A stretch of 64,000 nt of DNA from positions 35,357 to 99,356 of the forward strand of contig JAAXWX010000003.1 of NCBI GenBank assembly GCA_013334755.1, written 5' to 3'. The translations under genes and the position numbers were made by a program. The stretch is from Chlorobiaceae bacterium (GTDB taxonomy: Bacteria; Bacteroidota; Chlorobiia; Chlorobiales; Chlorobiaceae). Positions 19,185-27,488 of the stretch are shown here, one piece after another; the stretch's first letter is position 1; each line of letters begins with the position of its first letter. The notes beneath the pieces are model-generated. The model was not told the origin of the DNA and did no database searches. It worked only from the letters and a program-made list of their open reading frames with translations.

Positions 19185-19508
19185 TCAGTTTTCCTTGGTC
19201 TTGGGATATCCTTTGATTTCCCTGATAATGCTGTTGGCCTCATTAAGGATTTTTTTTGCCTCATCACGGGCGGTGTCGATGATCTCCTGTGAGCGTGTTT
19301 TTGCTTCGTTGCTGTAAGCACTGTCGTGTTCGCTGCTCTCATAAAGGTCGGTAGCCTTGTCGAGCGCAAGTTTAATCTTGCCCGAAATAATCTGCTGGGT
19401 CTCCGTTCCTTTATGTGGAGCGAAAAGCAATCCCATAATGGTTCCTGTAGCAGCACCAAGCATGGCACCGAAAAAAAGACCTTTGTAAAACTTGTCTTGC
19501 TGTTCCAT
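19185..19508 (-). CDS. YtxH-domain membrane-associated small protein
   Basis: 107 residues starting at the ATG at 19508 (MEQQDKFYKG). A single glycine-rich hydrophobic segment (about 9-27, GLFFGAMLGAATGTIMGLLFAP) followed by a long charged helix is the YtxH arrangement, associated with envelope stress in other bacteria. The frame extends upstream to 19580 but that part lacks family character. Function is not established. Confidence 0.75.
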   Translation of the reverse strand: MEQQDKFYKGLFFGAMLGAATGTIMGLLFAPHKGTETQQIISGKIKLALDKATDLYESSEHDSAYSNEAKTRSQEIIDTARDEAKKILNEANSIIREIKGYPKTKEN

Positions 19509-19736
19509 AGTTACAATGAAGTTTTGTTTGCAATCAATATAAAGATAAAGGATGGAATGCTCTTTTCCTTTTTTATGCATTTTTACTCTTTGTGGGAATC
19601 AGCGCTGTTTTTTAAGTAACGTTTAAGGGTTCGCTAAACCTTCTTTAAGAATCCAGGGGTTACCTTTTCTACAAGAAATAGAACGTTACATTTGGACGAA
19701 AACGGTAGTTTTTTTCACATTTTATTAGATGAAACA

Positions 19737-19928
19737 ATGAAAACAAATACCAAATTCTGGACGAGTCCTTTTGCCATCGGGGCATTTATTCTATCTGTAC
19801 TGACCGGCCTTCTGTTGTTTTTTAACGCCGTTATAGGTATTTCTCAGTCAGCACATGTGTTGCTGAGCTCCATGTTTGTCATTGCTGTTGTTTTTCACAC
19901 CGTTATTAACTGGAATCAGTTTAACTGA
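19737..19928 (+). CDS. Small two-helix membrane protein (DUF4405-like)
   Basis: 63 residues from the ATG at 19737. Two hydrophobic segments (about 10-30 and 37-55) and the ending FHTVINWNQF resemble DUF4405 proteins, which have a conserved His in the second helix. The final A of its TGA is the A of an ATG opening a 27-codon frame (19928-20011), so translation of the two could be coupled. Confidence 0.6.
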   Translation: MKTNTKFWTSPFAIGAFILSVLTGLLLFFNAVIGISQSAHVLLSSMFVIAVVFHTVINWNQFN

Positions 19929-20011
19929 TGCTTTTCAAAAAAGTCGGTGTCCCTTTATTTTCGATTCACCTTGTGTTGTCAACCTGTCTCACGCTTATCT
20001 GTGTCAGGTGA
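19928..20011 (+). CDS. Possible 27-residue hydrophobic peptide coupled to the DUF4405-like gene
   Basis: The start overlaps the preceding stop (TGATG). The peptide (MLFKKVGVPLFSIHLVLSTC, then seven more residues) has a basic start and a hydrophobic core, like a single membrane helix. Too short to judge by sequence alone; it could be a chance frame. Confidence 0.25.
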   Translation: MLFKKVGVPLFSIHLVLSTCLTLICVR

Positions 20012-20082
20012 TAACGTGGAGCCTTCTTAAGCTTTTTTATCGTGAGAGCTGGACGATAATCGTGGCGGCAATGACGATATTT

Positions 20083-21504
20083 TTATCGAAACAGGTCAAA
20101 ATCGTTTGCGAGCATGCGCATAATCTCTTCGCGTGATTCAACAATCCGCTCAACCAGATCCGGTCGGCAGAGCAGTCTGAATTTTTTTGTATACCGCTCA
20201 AAAGCGAGAATAAAGTCTGACTGAAAGACCGATTCATTCAAGTCATCAAATCGGACATACTCCGACTCACACTGCAGGGAGTAGTGGATGTGTTCTGAGC
20301 GGGTAGGGTAGACCCGCAGCTCCTTCAGATCAGCGTAGTCGAAAATATCCTTCTTGGAAGGCGGGTCAATCAGCACCTCATGACCGTGAAGCGCCAGATG
20401 GTAGCGCTTGTTGAGAAACAGGCAGATTTCCGCTTCCATATTACGGCGCATCTCGCTGTTACTGTTATAGATAAACCACCGTTCGTCCTCTTTTGCGGAA
20501 TTTCTCAGGTAGGGTTGCACGGTTATTGCCCGTTTGTAAACCCTGCGCATGAGAATATCGTCAAGCAGGGCGACAACAGGATGCTCCTTTTCCGGCATAA
20601 GCTGTTTCAGTTCATACAGGACACGATCATCGGCGTTTCCGTAAAAAAGCTCACGCAAGGCGCACGGAGAAAGCATGCCTTCGCTTGCGATATCCTGCAG
20701 AAGTCTTCGGAGCATAGCCGAGAGTGCCCGACTGGTGTGGTGCCAGTAAACATTCCGCATCATCATGTATTTCGCAAACAGCAGACTCTCAAGTGGCGCT
20801 ATACCCTTTTCCGTGATAGCAAAGCGTTCTCGGTGCGGATCAGGGACAAAAGACTCAATCAGGCGCTCAATATCAATGCTTCCATAGGGAATATTACAAT
20901 GATGGGCATCTCGCATCAGGTAATCCATTTTGTCGGGGTCAAGCGTACCACTGACCAGCTTGCTGAAACGGGTTCTGCCCGAGATAAGCTCTATGACTGA
21001 TTCCGGAGATACTTTCCACTCTTCCTGAAGAATTTCAGCAATCGTCGGTACCCGTGCATTCTGCTCATAGATAAAGTGCCGGCAAAGCTCCTCATGATGC
21101 GAGAATACGGGTTCATTTCCATAGTGAGGAATTTGCTCTTCGATGATATGAGCATGGGGAAAGTGGCCGATATCGTGCAAGAGACAAGCCGAAAGCAGCA
21201 CCCTGCAGTTATGCTCATCAAACGTGAACCGGTCATCCTGAAGGCTTTGAGCAAGAGGACTGGTCAACATGCGCTGCAGAATCAGCTTCATAAGATGATA
21301 AACCCCTATGGAGTGTTCAAAGCGAGTGTGCGTTGCGCCAGGATATACCTGCTGCGAGAATGAGAGCTGCCGAATTCCCTTGAGGCGGAGAAACGAAGGG
21401 TGTGACAGTATATGTTTCAGCGGACCGCTTAACGGGATGTGACCCCAGATCGGAATGCGGATAAATCCGCCATCAGACTGAAAAAGCAGGTGTTCGGCTA
21501 TCAT
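20083..21504 (-). CDS. HD-domain phosphohydrolase (dNTPase-like)
   Basis: 473 residues. The HD metal ligands are His in TRFEHSIGVYH near residue 60, the His-Asp pair in ACLLHDIGHFPHAH near 113-114, and the distal Asp in DPDKMDYLMRDAHH near 190. This arrangement is that of the SAMHD1/dGTPase-like HD proteins (YwfO type), which hydrolyse deoxynucleoside triphosphates, possibly for nucleotide pool control. No partner gene is nearby. Confidence 0.83.
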   Translation of the reverse strand: MIAEHLLFQSDGGFIRIPIWGHIPLSGPLKHILSHPSFLRLKGIRQLSFSQQVYPGATHTRFEHSIGVYHLMKLILQRMLTSPLAQSLQDDRFTFDEHNCRVLLSACLLHDIGHFPHAHIIEEQIPHYGNEPVFSHHEELCRHFIYEQNARVPTIAEILQEEWKVSPESVIELISGRTRFSKLVSGTLDPDKMDYLMRDAHHCNIPYGSIDIERLIESFVPDPHRERFAITEKGIAPLESLLFAKYMMMRNVYWHHTSRALSAMLRRLLQDIASEGMLSPCALRELFYGNADDRVLYELKQLMPEKEHPVVALLDDILMRRVYKRAITVQPYLRNSAKEDERWFIYNSNSEMRRNMEAEICLFLNKRYHLALHGHEVLIDPPSKKDIFDYADLKELRVYPTRSEHIHYSLQCESEYVRFDDLNESVFQSDFILAFERYTKKFRLLCRPDLVERIVESREEIMRMLANDFDLFR

Positions 21505-21715
21505 GAAGTCTCTGCGTTTGTGGGGGGTAAATGATTATCAGTCAAGATACACAACAAACCTTGCCGGGCAAACCATGTACATCTCATCTTTTATGAAGAG
21601 TTTTCAGGATTCAAATATCAGCTTGTCGAAACAATGCTTCATGATGATGAGGCAGTTTCCGGGCATTAACCCTGTCATGATATCGATGTTTAGTGCGTTC
21701 GGTTACCAATAACAG

Positions 21716-23218
21716 CTATCCTGTTGCTTTTCGTGCCTCCTTGAGATGCAGTTTACATACCTTGCGGAAATGGTGGCCGTAGATAGCGAGTGTTACCGCA
21801 TGAGGCAGGGCCCGCTGGCGATTGAAAAAGGTCCAGATCAGCATTTTCCAGTATTGGAAGCGTTCGCGCCCTACAACGCCGAGCAGGACGGTTGACCGGG
21901 CAAAGGCAAGGAGGTGCCGGAGGCGGAAGCGTTCATTGAACAGCGGTGTCCGGTACTCCTGGAGAAGAGTACGGATTCTTGTATAGTACTGTTTGGGTGC
22001 ATAGAGTTGCGTCATCATGTCGGTATATCCTTTTCGCAGGATCTCCAGATCCATTTTTGGAATAATGTTGGTATTGCTGTCGGCATTGTCGCCGCTTGAG
22101 TTATGCAGCAACCGACCCTCTTTTTGCATCCGTTCATAGAGTCTGGTGCCGGGAAGTGCCTGAAGAATACCGACCATTGCGGTGACGATGCCGCTTTTCT
22201 GGATGAATTCAATCTGTTTCTGGAAAATTGATGGCGTGTCGCTGTCGAAACCCACAATAAATCCACCCTGTACCTCCATACCTGCCTGCTGGATCTTTCT
22301 GATGTTTTCGAGCATGTCTCTTGATGTATTGTGCTGCTTGCCGCAGGCTTCGAGTGCGGTGTTATCCGGTGTTTCGATGCCTATAAAGACCTGGGTGAAA
22401 CCAGCTTCAGCCATCAGCTTCATCAGTTCCGGGTCATCGGCCAGATTGATTGAGCACTCCGTATAGAATCTGGTCGTTGTTTTGTTGCGTCTCTGCCATG
22501 CAATCAGCTTGGGCAGCAACTCTTTTTTCAGGTATGTCTTGTGGGCAATAAAGTTGTCGTCGACAAAAAAGATACTGTCCTGCCATCCAAGTTTTCTGAG
22601 TCCTTCAAGCTCGCCAATGATCTGATCGCTGGTTTTAGTACGGATTTTGTGCCCTAAAAGCGCAGTGACATTGCAGAAATCGCACTGGTAAGGGCACCCT
22701 CTTGAAAACTGCAGGGCCATTGAAGCGTATTTGTTGATGTCGAGCAGATTCCATTGGGGGGCAGGAGTCAGGGTAATATCGGGAAAAAGTTCTGACGCAT
22801 AGATTTTTTTCGTGGTACCGTTCTTCAGATCATCAAGAAACGGCTGAAGCGTGAGCTCGGCTTCGTTCAGCACAAAATGATCGACAGAGGGAAAGTCTTT
22901 ATGTTCAGAAGTAAAGAGAGGCCCGCCGGCAACCACCTTTAAGCCGGCCTTGTTGCAAAGGTCAATAACCTTTCGGGCAGATTCCTGCTGGACGGCCATG
23001 GCGCTTATGAAAGCCATGTCGGCCCATGCAATGTCTCTTGTGGTAAGGGGAGAGACGTTGAGATCGACAAGTTTCCGCTTCCAGCGTTCAGGAAGCATTG
23101 AGGCTACCGTCAAAAGGCCGAGTGGCGGAAGGGAGGCTTTTTTGTTTACAAATTTCAGGGCATGTTTGAAACTCCAGAAGGTGTCGGGGAACTCCGGATA
23201 GATCAGAAGAATATTCAT
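21716..23218 (-). CDS. B12-binding-domain radical SAM protein (DUF4070 type)
   Basis: About 500 residues from the ATG at 23218. The N-terminal 150 residues are a cobalamin-binding-like Rossmann domain (MNILLIYPEFPDTFW...PPLGLLTVASMLP) without the DxHxxG ligand motif. A radical SAM core follows with CxxxCxxC (SRGCPYQCDFCN), then a C-terminal extension. Relatives include methyltransferases such as hopanoid C-3 methylase, and the BchQ/BchR/BchE proteins of bacteriochlorophyll synthesis. In a green sulfur bacterium a pigment- or lipid-modifying role is plausible, but I cannot assign it. A TTG/GTG-type extension to 23239 is less likely. Confidence 0.8.
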   Translation of the reverse strand: MNILLIYPEFPDTFWSFKHALKFVNKKASLPPLGLLTVASMLPERWKRKLVDLNVSPLTTRDIAWADMAFISAMAVQQESARKVIDLCNKAGLKVVAGGPLFTSEHKDFPSVDHFVLNEAELTLQPFLDDLKNGTTKKIYASELFPDITLTPAPQWNLLDINKYASMALQFSRGCPYQCDFCNVTALLGHKIRTKTSDQIIGELEGLRKLGWQDSIFFVDDNFIAHKTYLKKELLPKLIAWQRRNKTTTRFYTECSINLADDPELMKLMAEAGFTQVFIGIETPDNTALEACGKQHNTSRDMLENIRKIQQAGMEVQGGFIVGFDSDTPSIFQKQIEFIQKSGIVTAMVGILQALPGTRLYERMQKEGRLLHNSSGDNADSNTNIIPKMDLEILRKGYTDMMTQLYAPKQYYTRIRTLLQEYRTPLFNERFRLRHLLAFARSTVLLGVVGRERFQYWKMLIWTFFNRQRALPHAVTLAIYGHHFRKVCKLHLKEARKATG

Positions 23219-23358
23219 CGTTGCATTGCCTCCAGGCAATTCAGTTCGCCTTAACGTTTAAAAATGATAAAGCCTTGCTTGACATAAGCTTTGCTTAATA
23301 AAGTTAAAACGCTGAAAGCAAGCCTTAAAGTTTCATGGTGTGTATTTATGTCAGTGAT

Positions 23359-24093
23359 TTAATACCGGTCAAGAGTGAATTTTTCGCCGAGGTACATTTT
23401 TCTGACCTCAGGATTGGCCGCAATCTCTTCCGGGGTACCATGCATGAAAATGCTTCCGTCAAAAAGCAGGTATGCATGGCTGGTAATAGAGAGGGTTTCA
23501 TGGACGTTATGGTCGGTGATAAGTACACCAATGTCGCGTCTGGCAAGTCCTTCTACAATCTGCTGGATATCCTCGACAGCAATAGGATCGACCCCTGCAA
23601 AGGGTTCATCAAGCAGGATGAATTTAGGGTTGAGTGCAAGAGCCCTTGCAATTTCCGTACGCCGGCGTTCCCCTCCCGAGAGCGCATAACCCATGCTTTT
23701 ACGGATAGTGGTGATGTTCAGCTCTTCGAGCATCATGTTTGCTCTCTCCTTGCGTTCTGCTTTCGCCAGGCTGGTGAACTCAAGGACGCTCAGGATGTTT
23801 TCCTCGACTGTCATGTTTCGGAAAACTGACGCTTCCTGGGGGAGATAGCCGATCCCGAGACGCGCCCGCTTGTACATGGGAACGCGTGTGATGTTTACCT
23901 GATCAAGAAAAACATCGCCTCCATCAGGTCTTACCAGCCCTACGATCATGTAGAAGGTAGTGGTTTTTCCTGCACCGTTTGGACCGAGCAGCCCTACAAT
24001 CTCACCCTGTTTAACTTCGATGGATGAGCATTTCACAACTTCGCGTTTGTTGTAGATCTTCTTTAACTTGTTACAGCTCAGTGTTGCTCTCAT
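23359..24093 (-). CDS. lptB: LPS export ABC transporter ATP-binding protein
   Basis: 244 residues. Walker A GPNGAGKT is at residues 37-44, the ABC signature [15 protein letters not shown] lies in the middle, then Walker [16 protein letters not shown] and the switch His in [11 protein letters not shown]. The sequence pattern and length fit LptB, which powers LPS transport with LptF/LptG. The other lpt genes are not in this window, so the gene stands alone here. Confidence 0.9.
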   Translation of the reverse strand: MRATLSCNKLKKIYNKREVVKCSSIEVKQGEIVGLLGPNGAGKTTTFYMIVGLVRPDGGDVFLDQVNITRVPMYKRARLGIGYLPQEASVFRNMTVEENILSVLEFTSLAKAERKERANMMLEELNITTIRKSMGYALSGGERRRTEIARALALNPKFILLDEPFAGVDPIAVEDIQQIVEGLARRDIGVLITDHNVHETLSITSHAYLLFDGSIFMHGTPEEIAANPEVRKMYLGEKFTLDRY

Positions 24094-24266
24094 GCCGGTG
24101 CTGAAAAAATGGTCGATAGTATGTTGTTAAGTATCCTGGAAACGCAATACGGCTCATCACGCGCAATATAGGAAATATCACAGGGCAAATGAGTGTGTGC
24201 CTTTATGCGAAAAATGGAAGTCGCAATTATCATAAGCCGGAAATACCTTTATATCATGTTGAATGG

Positions 24267-25301
24267 TTATACCGGAAAATCAAGCGGGTTAATGTTTTTC
24301 TTCCTCAAACTTCCAGGTGAATAGCCAAATTGCTTGCCGAAAGCATTGATAAAGTGATTCACATGCGAGTAACCAAGATTTTTTGCTATGATTTTCATTG
24401 GTACCTCGGTATTTAAAAGAGTCGTATGAGCCTCGTTGAGGCGCATTTCGGAAATGTATGTGAAAAGAGATTTTCCATAGATATTTGTAAACCGCTCTTT
24501 CAGCTTTCGTCCCGATATTCCATATTTTTCTGCAAGCTCGTTCAGGGAAGGTACTTTTCCTTCCAGTTGAAGCAGATCATCATGCAGTTGATGTATCTGT
24601 GCATCAATTTCCAACTCTGGCTGCGGTGTTTTTATGGTACCGGTAACATATTGACACAGCGCACAGAGATAATCAAGTACTTTGGCCTGGATGTGCAGTT
24701 TGTCGATAGGCCCGAGCAGATGATCAGCTATGCTGAAATGGAGCAGGGCGTTAATGTATTGAGGAATCGTGTTAACGGATGTTGTCGGTATTGCCGCGAC
24801 TCGAAGTCCAGTCAGAAGCGATTTTGCAAATTCTTCCCCGAGAAGCTGATTCAGTACTGAATCACCGATGATAAGGGTCGTTATTTCAATATTCTCGCTG
24901 GCATCCAGCTTTACGAGGCTGTTACGGACATTTAGATGCTCAAACAGACAATTGTTGTGTCCGAAAATAAAATCTTTTCCCTGCTCGTGATCCAAAAGCA
25001 CGATCCGCCCTGTTTTTGCTGTCTGTACGCACAGCACAGGTTCATTGAAATGTTCTTCAATAGTTGCAATCGGGAACAACTGCCCTGATACTTCCGGCTT
25101 GAAGTGGGCGATGCCTCGTCGAATGACCATATTCATGGGCAGATGAATTGACTGGGACCACCCTTTACCGATCTCTTCAGGCATCTGATGTGGTGTCTGT
25201 GGCATATCCTGTTTTGAATAGTCGAATGCTACAGCGGTATTTTCAGGATAACTGCTCCAGCTGAATCTGCTGCTTGCTAAAGAGGATTTCATTCGCACCA
25301 T
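24267..25301 (-). CDS. AraC-family transcriptional regulator
   Basis: About 344 residues from the ATG at 25301 (ATG 25292 and TTG 25319 are alternatives). The C-terminal 100 residues contain two helix-turn-helix motifs (SLNELAEKYGISGRKLKERF and MKIIAKNLGYSHVNHFINAF), ending FGYSPGSLRKK. The N-terminal 240 residues resemble the ligand/effector part of PchR-like regulators. Its ligand is unknown. The chlorosome gene at 25.6-25.8 kb lies immediately upstream on the same strand, separated by a terminator. Confidence 0.88.
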   Translation of the reverse strand: MVRMKSSLASSRFSWSSYPENTAVAFDYSKQDMPQTPHQMPEEIGKGWSQSIHLPMNMVIRRGIAHFKPEVSGQLFPIATIEEHFNEPVLCVQTAKTGRIVLLDHEQGKDFIFGHNNCLFEHLNVRNSLVKLDASENIEITTLIIGDSVLNQLLGEEFAKSLLTGLRVAAIPTTSVNTIPQYINALLHFSIADHLLGPIDKLHIQAKVLDYLCALCQYVTGTIKTPQPELEIDAQIHQLHDDLLQLEGKVPSLNELAEKYGISGRKLKERFTNIYGKSLFTYISEMRLNEAHTTLLNTEVPMKIIAKNLGYSHVNHFINAFGKQFGYSPGSLRKKNINPLDFPV

Positions 25302-25486
25302 TATCTTATGATTGAACAATCAAAATGGCTTTTTTTCAAATGTAGTGGAAATCAGGTAAAGGGTGCCTCAACAAAATATTTTCCGTTTCATTATTTCAGA
25401 GCGGGATGTAACTGTTCTGGTAAAAAACTCTTTTCAGATAGTGTTTAACCAGGAGTTGAAGAGGTTGGAGATAATTCAAGGGAATG

Positions 25487-25515
25487 AAAAAACGAGGCAT
25501 ATCAGCCTCGTTTTT
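25487..25515. terminator. Bidirectional terminator after the chlorosome gene
   Basis: AACGAGGC (25491-25498) pairs with GCCTCGTT (25505-25512) around ATATCA, with A-runs before and T-runs after, so it works in both directions. It separates csmE from the AraC-type gene on the minus strand. Confidence 0.88.
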
Positions 25516-25561
25516 CAATAGCTCCCTTAAACGTTCAAGGAAGAAGATGTACTGGTTTACT

Positions 25562-25813
25562 TTAATCCTTGAATCGTTGCTCGATATCCTTTGTAGGCTT
25601 GGCATAACCAGCCGCTGCCGGAGATGAACCCTTGAACGAGGACGATGCTCCGCCATAAATAAACGGATAAGCATTGACCAGTAAGCGTTTAGTCGTTTTT
25701 CCTACATTTTCCAAGGCATCACCAACCACCCACCAGTGACCATCAATGAAGACTTCCAGAAATCTTCCGTAAGTCTCTGCCCCATTGGTAAAAACTCCAG
25801 ATATGTTGCTCAT
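25562..25813 (-). CDS. csmE: Chlorosome envelope protein of the CsmA/CsmE family
   Basis: 83 residues from the ATG at 25813. It matches CsmA along its whole length: GVFTNGAETYGRFLEV, then DGHWWVVGDALENVGK, NAY, and the C-terminal KGSSPAAAGYAKPT. CsmA is the baseplate protein that binds bacteriochlorophyll a through His25; the equivalent here is His26 in GHWW. In CsmA the last 20 residues are removed, and the same SSP...GYAxPTK tail is present here. Differences from CsmA point to the paralogue CsmE. Location: the chlorosome envelope. This gene identifies the organism as a green sulfur bacterium. Confidence 0.87.
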   Translation of the reverse strand: MSNISGVFTNGAETYGRFLEVFIDGHWWVVGDALENVGKTTKRLLVNAYPFIYGGASSSFKGSSPAAAGYAKPTKDIEQRFKD

Positions 25814-25819
25814 GGCCAA

Positions 25820-26124
25820 TTGTTTTTCAGTTTTAATTTTTCTCTTGAAGAAATCTAATAAATCCAGCCATGAAAAAAAAATATTTTATCATCAGCTTAT
25901 CGCTCATTGAGCAATCCGCACTGAATTTGTCTTTAACCCATTCTTTTTTTTGCTTGTTGCTGTATGACGGGACTCTGTTTCCCGGGATGTCATCCTTTTT
26001 TTTCAGTACATGACAAATAACCCCTGCGGGGGCATTCAATGTATTATACTTTAATCATATAGATAAATCAGGCATCGTGTGTACTGTGATTGATCATCAT
26101 GATTATTTATTTCCTTTTTAACTA
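25820..26124. other. Intergenic region upstream of csmE
   Basis: An AT-rich region between the start of csmE and the terminator of the beta-barrel gene. It should contain the csmE promoter. A 68-codon minus-strand frame (25833-26039) has no coding character. I see nothing else. Confidence 0.5.
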
Positions 26125-26153
26125 TAAAAAACGGCACCAGTTACCCGGTGCCG
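26125..26153 (-). terminator. Terminator of the beta-barrel protein gene
   Basis: On the minus strand CGGCACC and GGTGCCG form a seven-base-pair stem around a seven-base loop, followed by six T residues (seen as AAAAAA at 26126-26131 on the plus strand). Confidence 0.85.
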
Positions 26154-26184
26154 GTCATAGTTCTTATTAAAGGCTGAGGACAAC

Positions 26185-26844
26185 TCAGAAGTTGTACCGC
26201 ACGCCGAGAAGGATATTGCTTGTGGCTACTTCGAACGTTGCCTTTTCGGCAAGGGTAACATCTGCAGTAGCAAAGTAACGGTAAGAAAGGTCAACATTTA
26301 CCTTATCGGAGGCTTTGATGCCTACACCGGCTCCAACCTGCCATGCAAATACATGCTGGAAGAAAGAATACTCCATCCAGTCACCGTTATAACTGTCAAT
26401 ATCATTATGCCATTTCTCATCAACAGTGGCAAGGCCAGCACCAGCCATAACAAACGGTGAAACAGCGCCTTTCGTGTTGAAATCGACATAGCCGTTGATC
26501 ATGTAAGGCTGGAGGGCAGTGGTCATTTTCCCGTTACTTCCGAAGGAATTAGTTACATCCATATTGGCGCCGGCAGTATCAGTCAGCTGATCAAGCTTGT
26601 TGGACTGATAGCCGACTGCAGCTTCAACCCGGAAGTTGTCAAATTTAACACCGAAGGCACTTTCAAGAGCCAATCCGTTATTGAATGTCTGGTTGCCGGT
26701 ACCGGCAGCAGCACCAGTCGTCCAGTTTGAATCATGCATAGTGCCGAGTCCACCGGATAGTCTGACATAGGGGGTGACTGCCGAAGCAAGCGAAGGGGCT
26801 GCACAGATACTGGCAACCAGTAAAACCATTGCGATTTTTTTCAT
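26185..26844 (-). CDS. Outer-membrane beta-barrel protein (OmpA/OmpX-like fold)
   Basis: 219 residues from the ATG at 26844. A clear signal peptide (MKKIAMVLLVASICAAPSLA, cleavage after SLASA) precedes alternating beta-strands ending in a C-terminal Phe (LLGVRYNF), the signal for outer-membrane insertion. It is a small, probably eight-stranded barrel, role unknown. A paralogue lies at 46991-47551; both share TPYV, EAAxGYQ, AGAGLA, VFAWQxGAG and YRYFAT. The longer open frame to 27090 lacks a signal peptide at its start and is rejected. Confidence 0.85.
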   Translation of the reverse strand: MKKIAMVLLVASICAAPSLASAVTPYVRLSGGLGTMHDSNWTTGAAAGTGNQTFNNGLALESAFGVKFDNFRVEAAVGYQSNKLDQLTDTAGANMDVTNSFGSNGKMTTALQPYMINGYVDFNTKGAVSPFVMAGAGLATVDEKWHNDIDSYNGDWMEYSFFQHVFAWQVGAGVGIKASDKVNVDLSYRYFATADVTLAEKATFEVATSNILLGVRYNF

Positions 26845-27022
26845 TGTTTCGTCTGTTATATGTCTGTTTTGTTGGTTGATTGACGCAAACATTATTGCGC
26901 ACAGCAAAAATAGTAAATAATTGTACTTTTTATACTTGAATTTGTTTGTTGTTATCTTAACAATTGTTATATTCCCGCCCGAAAAGCCGTGGTCGGTGTG
27001 CCTGTAACCATTAATGGTTTTA

Positions 27023-27256
27023 TCAACATTGCGCGGCCTCAATTTCTTGTCTTTGATTGACAATCTTTCCAATCTCCATTGATAACTCATCCAATGCTGA
27101 TGAGCTTATGCTGTTTTTCAGGAGACTCATTTGTGATTTTGCTGCAGGGGAGTGCTGTGGTATTGCTGTGATGGTCACAGGATCTGGTTTCTTAATACCT
27201 GAAAAGTTTTGATCATAGGGTTTTGCGTTATCTGTATTTTTATGTTTCGCGGTCAT
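27023..27256 (-). CDS. Possible small protein of unknown function
   Basis: 77 residues from the ATG at 27256 (MTAKHKNTDN); the frame is open to 27292. Hydrophilic and Ser/Ala/Lys-rich, with a probable C-terminal helix (LDELSMEIGKIVNQRQEIEAA). No domain recognised and only a weak ribosome binding site. It may be a real small gene or a chance frame. Confidence 0.3.
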   Translation of the reverse strand: MTAKHKNTDNAKPYDQNFSGIKKPDPVTITAIPQHSPAAKSQMSLLKNSISSSALDELSMEIGKIVNQRQEIEAAQC

Positions 27257-27430
27257 TAATTTTTTTGAGATTCTGTAACCATGAGATATCATTAAAAAGG
27301 GTTGGTCTGAGAAAAGTTACAGGGAGTTTGCCTGCAAGTTCAGTATAGAAAAGTAGTCTCAATTCATGAGTTTCCTGTAATGGACTTTTGTTGCAAAAAA
27401 ACATGTTGTTTTCTTTGGATAAATATTCAG

Positions 27431-27457
27431 CAGCTATATAATGGAATGATATAGCTG
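27431..27457. promoter_or_regulatory. Perfect inverted repeat upstream of the gamma-carbonic anhydrase gene
   Basis: CAGCTATAT (27431-27439) and ATATAGCTG (27449-27457) are exact inverted copies with a nine-base spacer, ending 31 bp before the ATG at 27489. It could be a repressor operator or a 5' mRNA hairpin. No T-run follows, so it is not a terminator. Confidence 0.45.
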
Positions 27458-27488
27458 GATGTTAACTGTGTACTGATTGATAATAAGA

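Larger units (their letters stand above)
26845..27488. other. Divergent intergenic region between the beta-barrel gene and the gamma-carbonic anhydrase gene
   Basis: Over 600 bp. It holds a 12-bp perfect palindrome TAACAATTGTTA at 26958-26969, a possible small minus-strand gene (27023-27256, listed separately) and a 9-bp inverted repeat at 27431-27457. No RNA gene is recognised. Confidence 0.55.

Noticed and set aside
21503..21712. 69-codon plus-strand frame between the HD and radical SAM genes
   Set aside because: Start lies at the HD-gene start on the other strand; no motif or ribosome binding site.
25396..25674. 92-codon minus-strand frame overlapping csmE
   Set aside because: Runs through the csmE reading frame and its terminator.
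25833..26039. 68-codon minus-strand frame upstream of csmE
   Set aside because: Overlaps the csmE promoter region and lacks coding character.
26845..27090. N-terminal extension of the beta-barrel protein
   Set aside because: The signal peptide begins at the ATG at 26844; the extension would bury it and is charged and unlike a leader.
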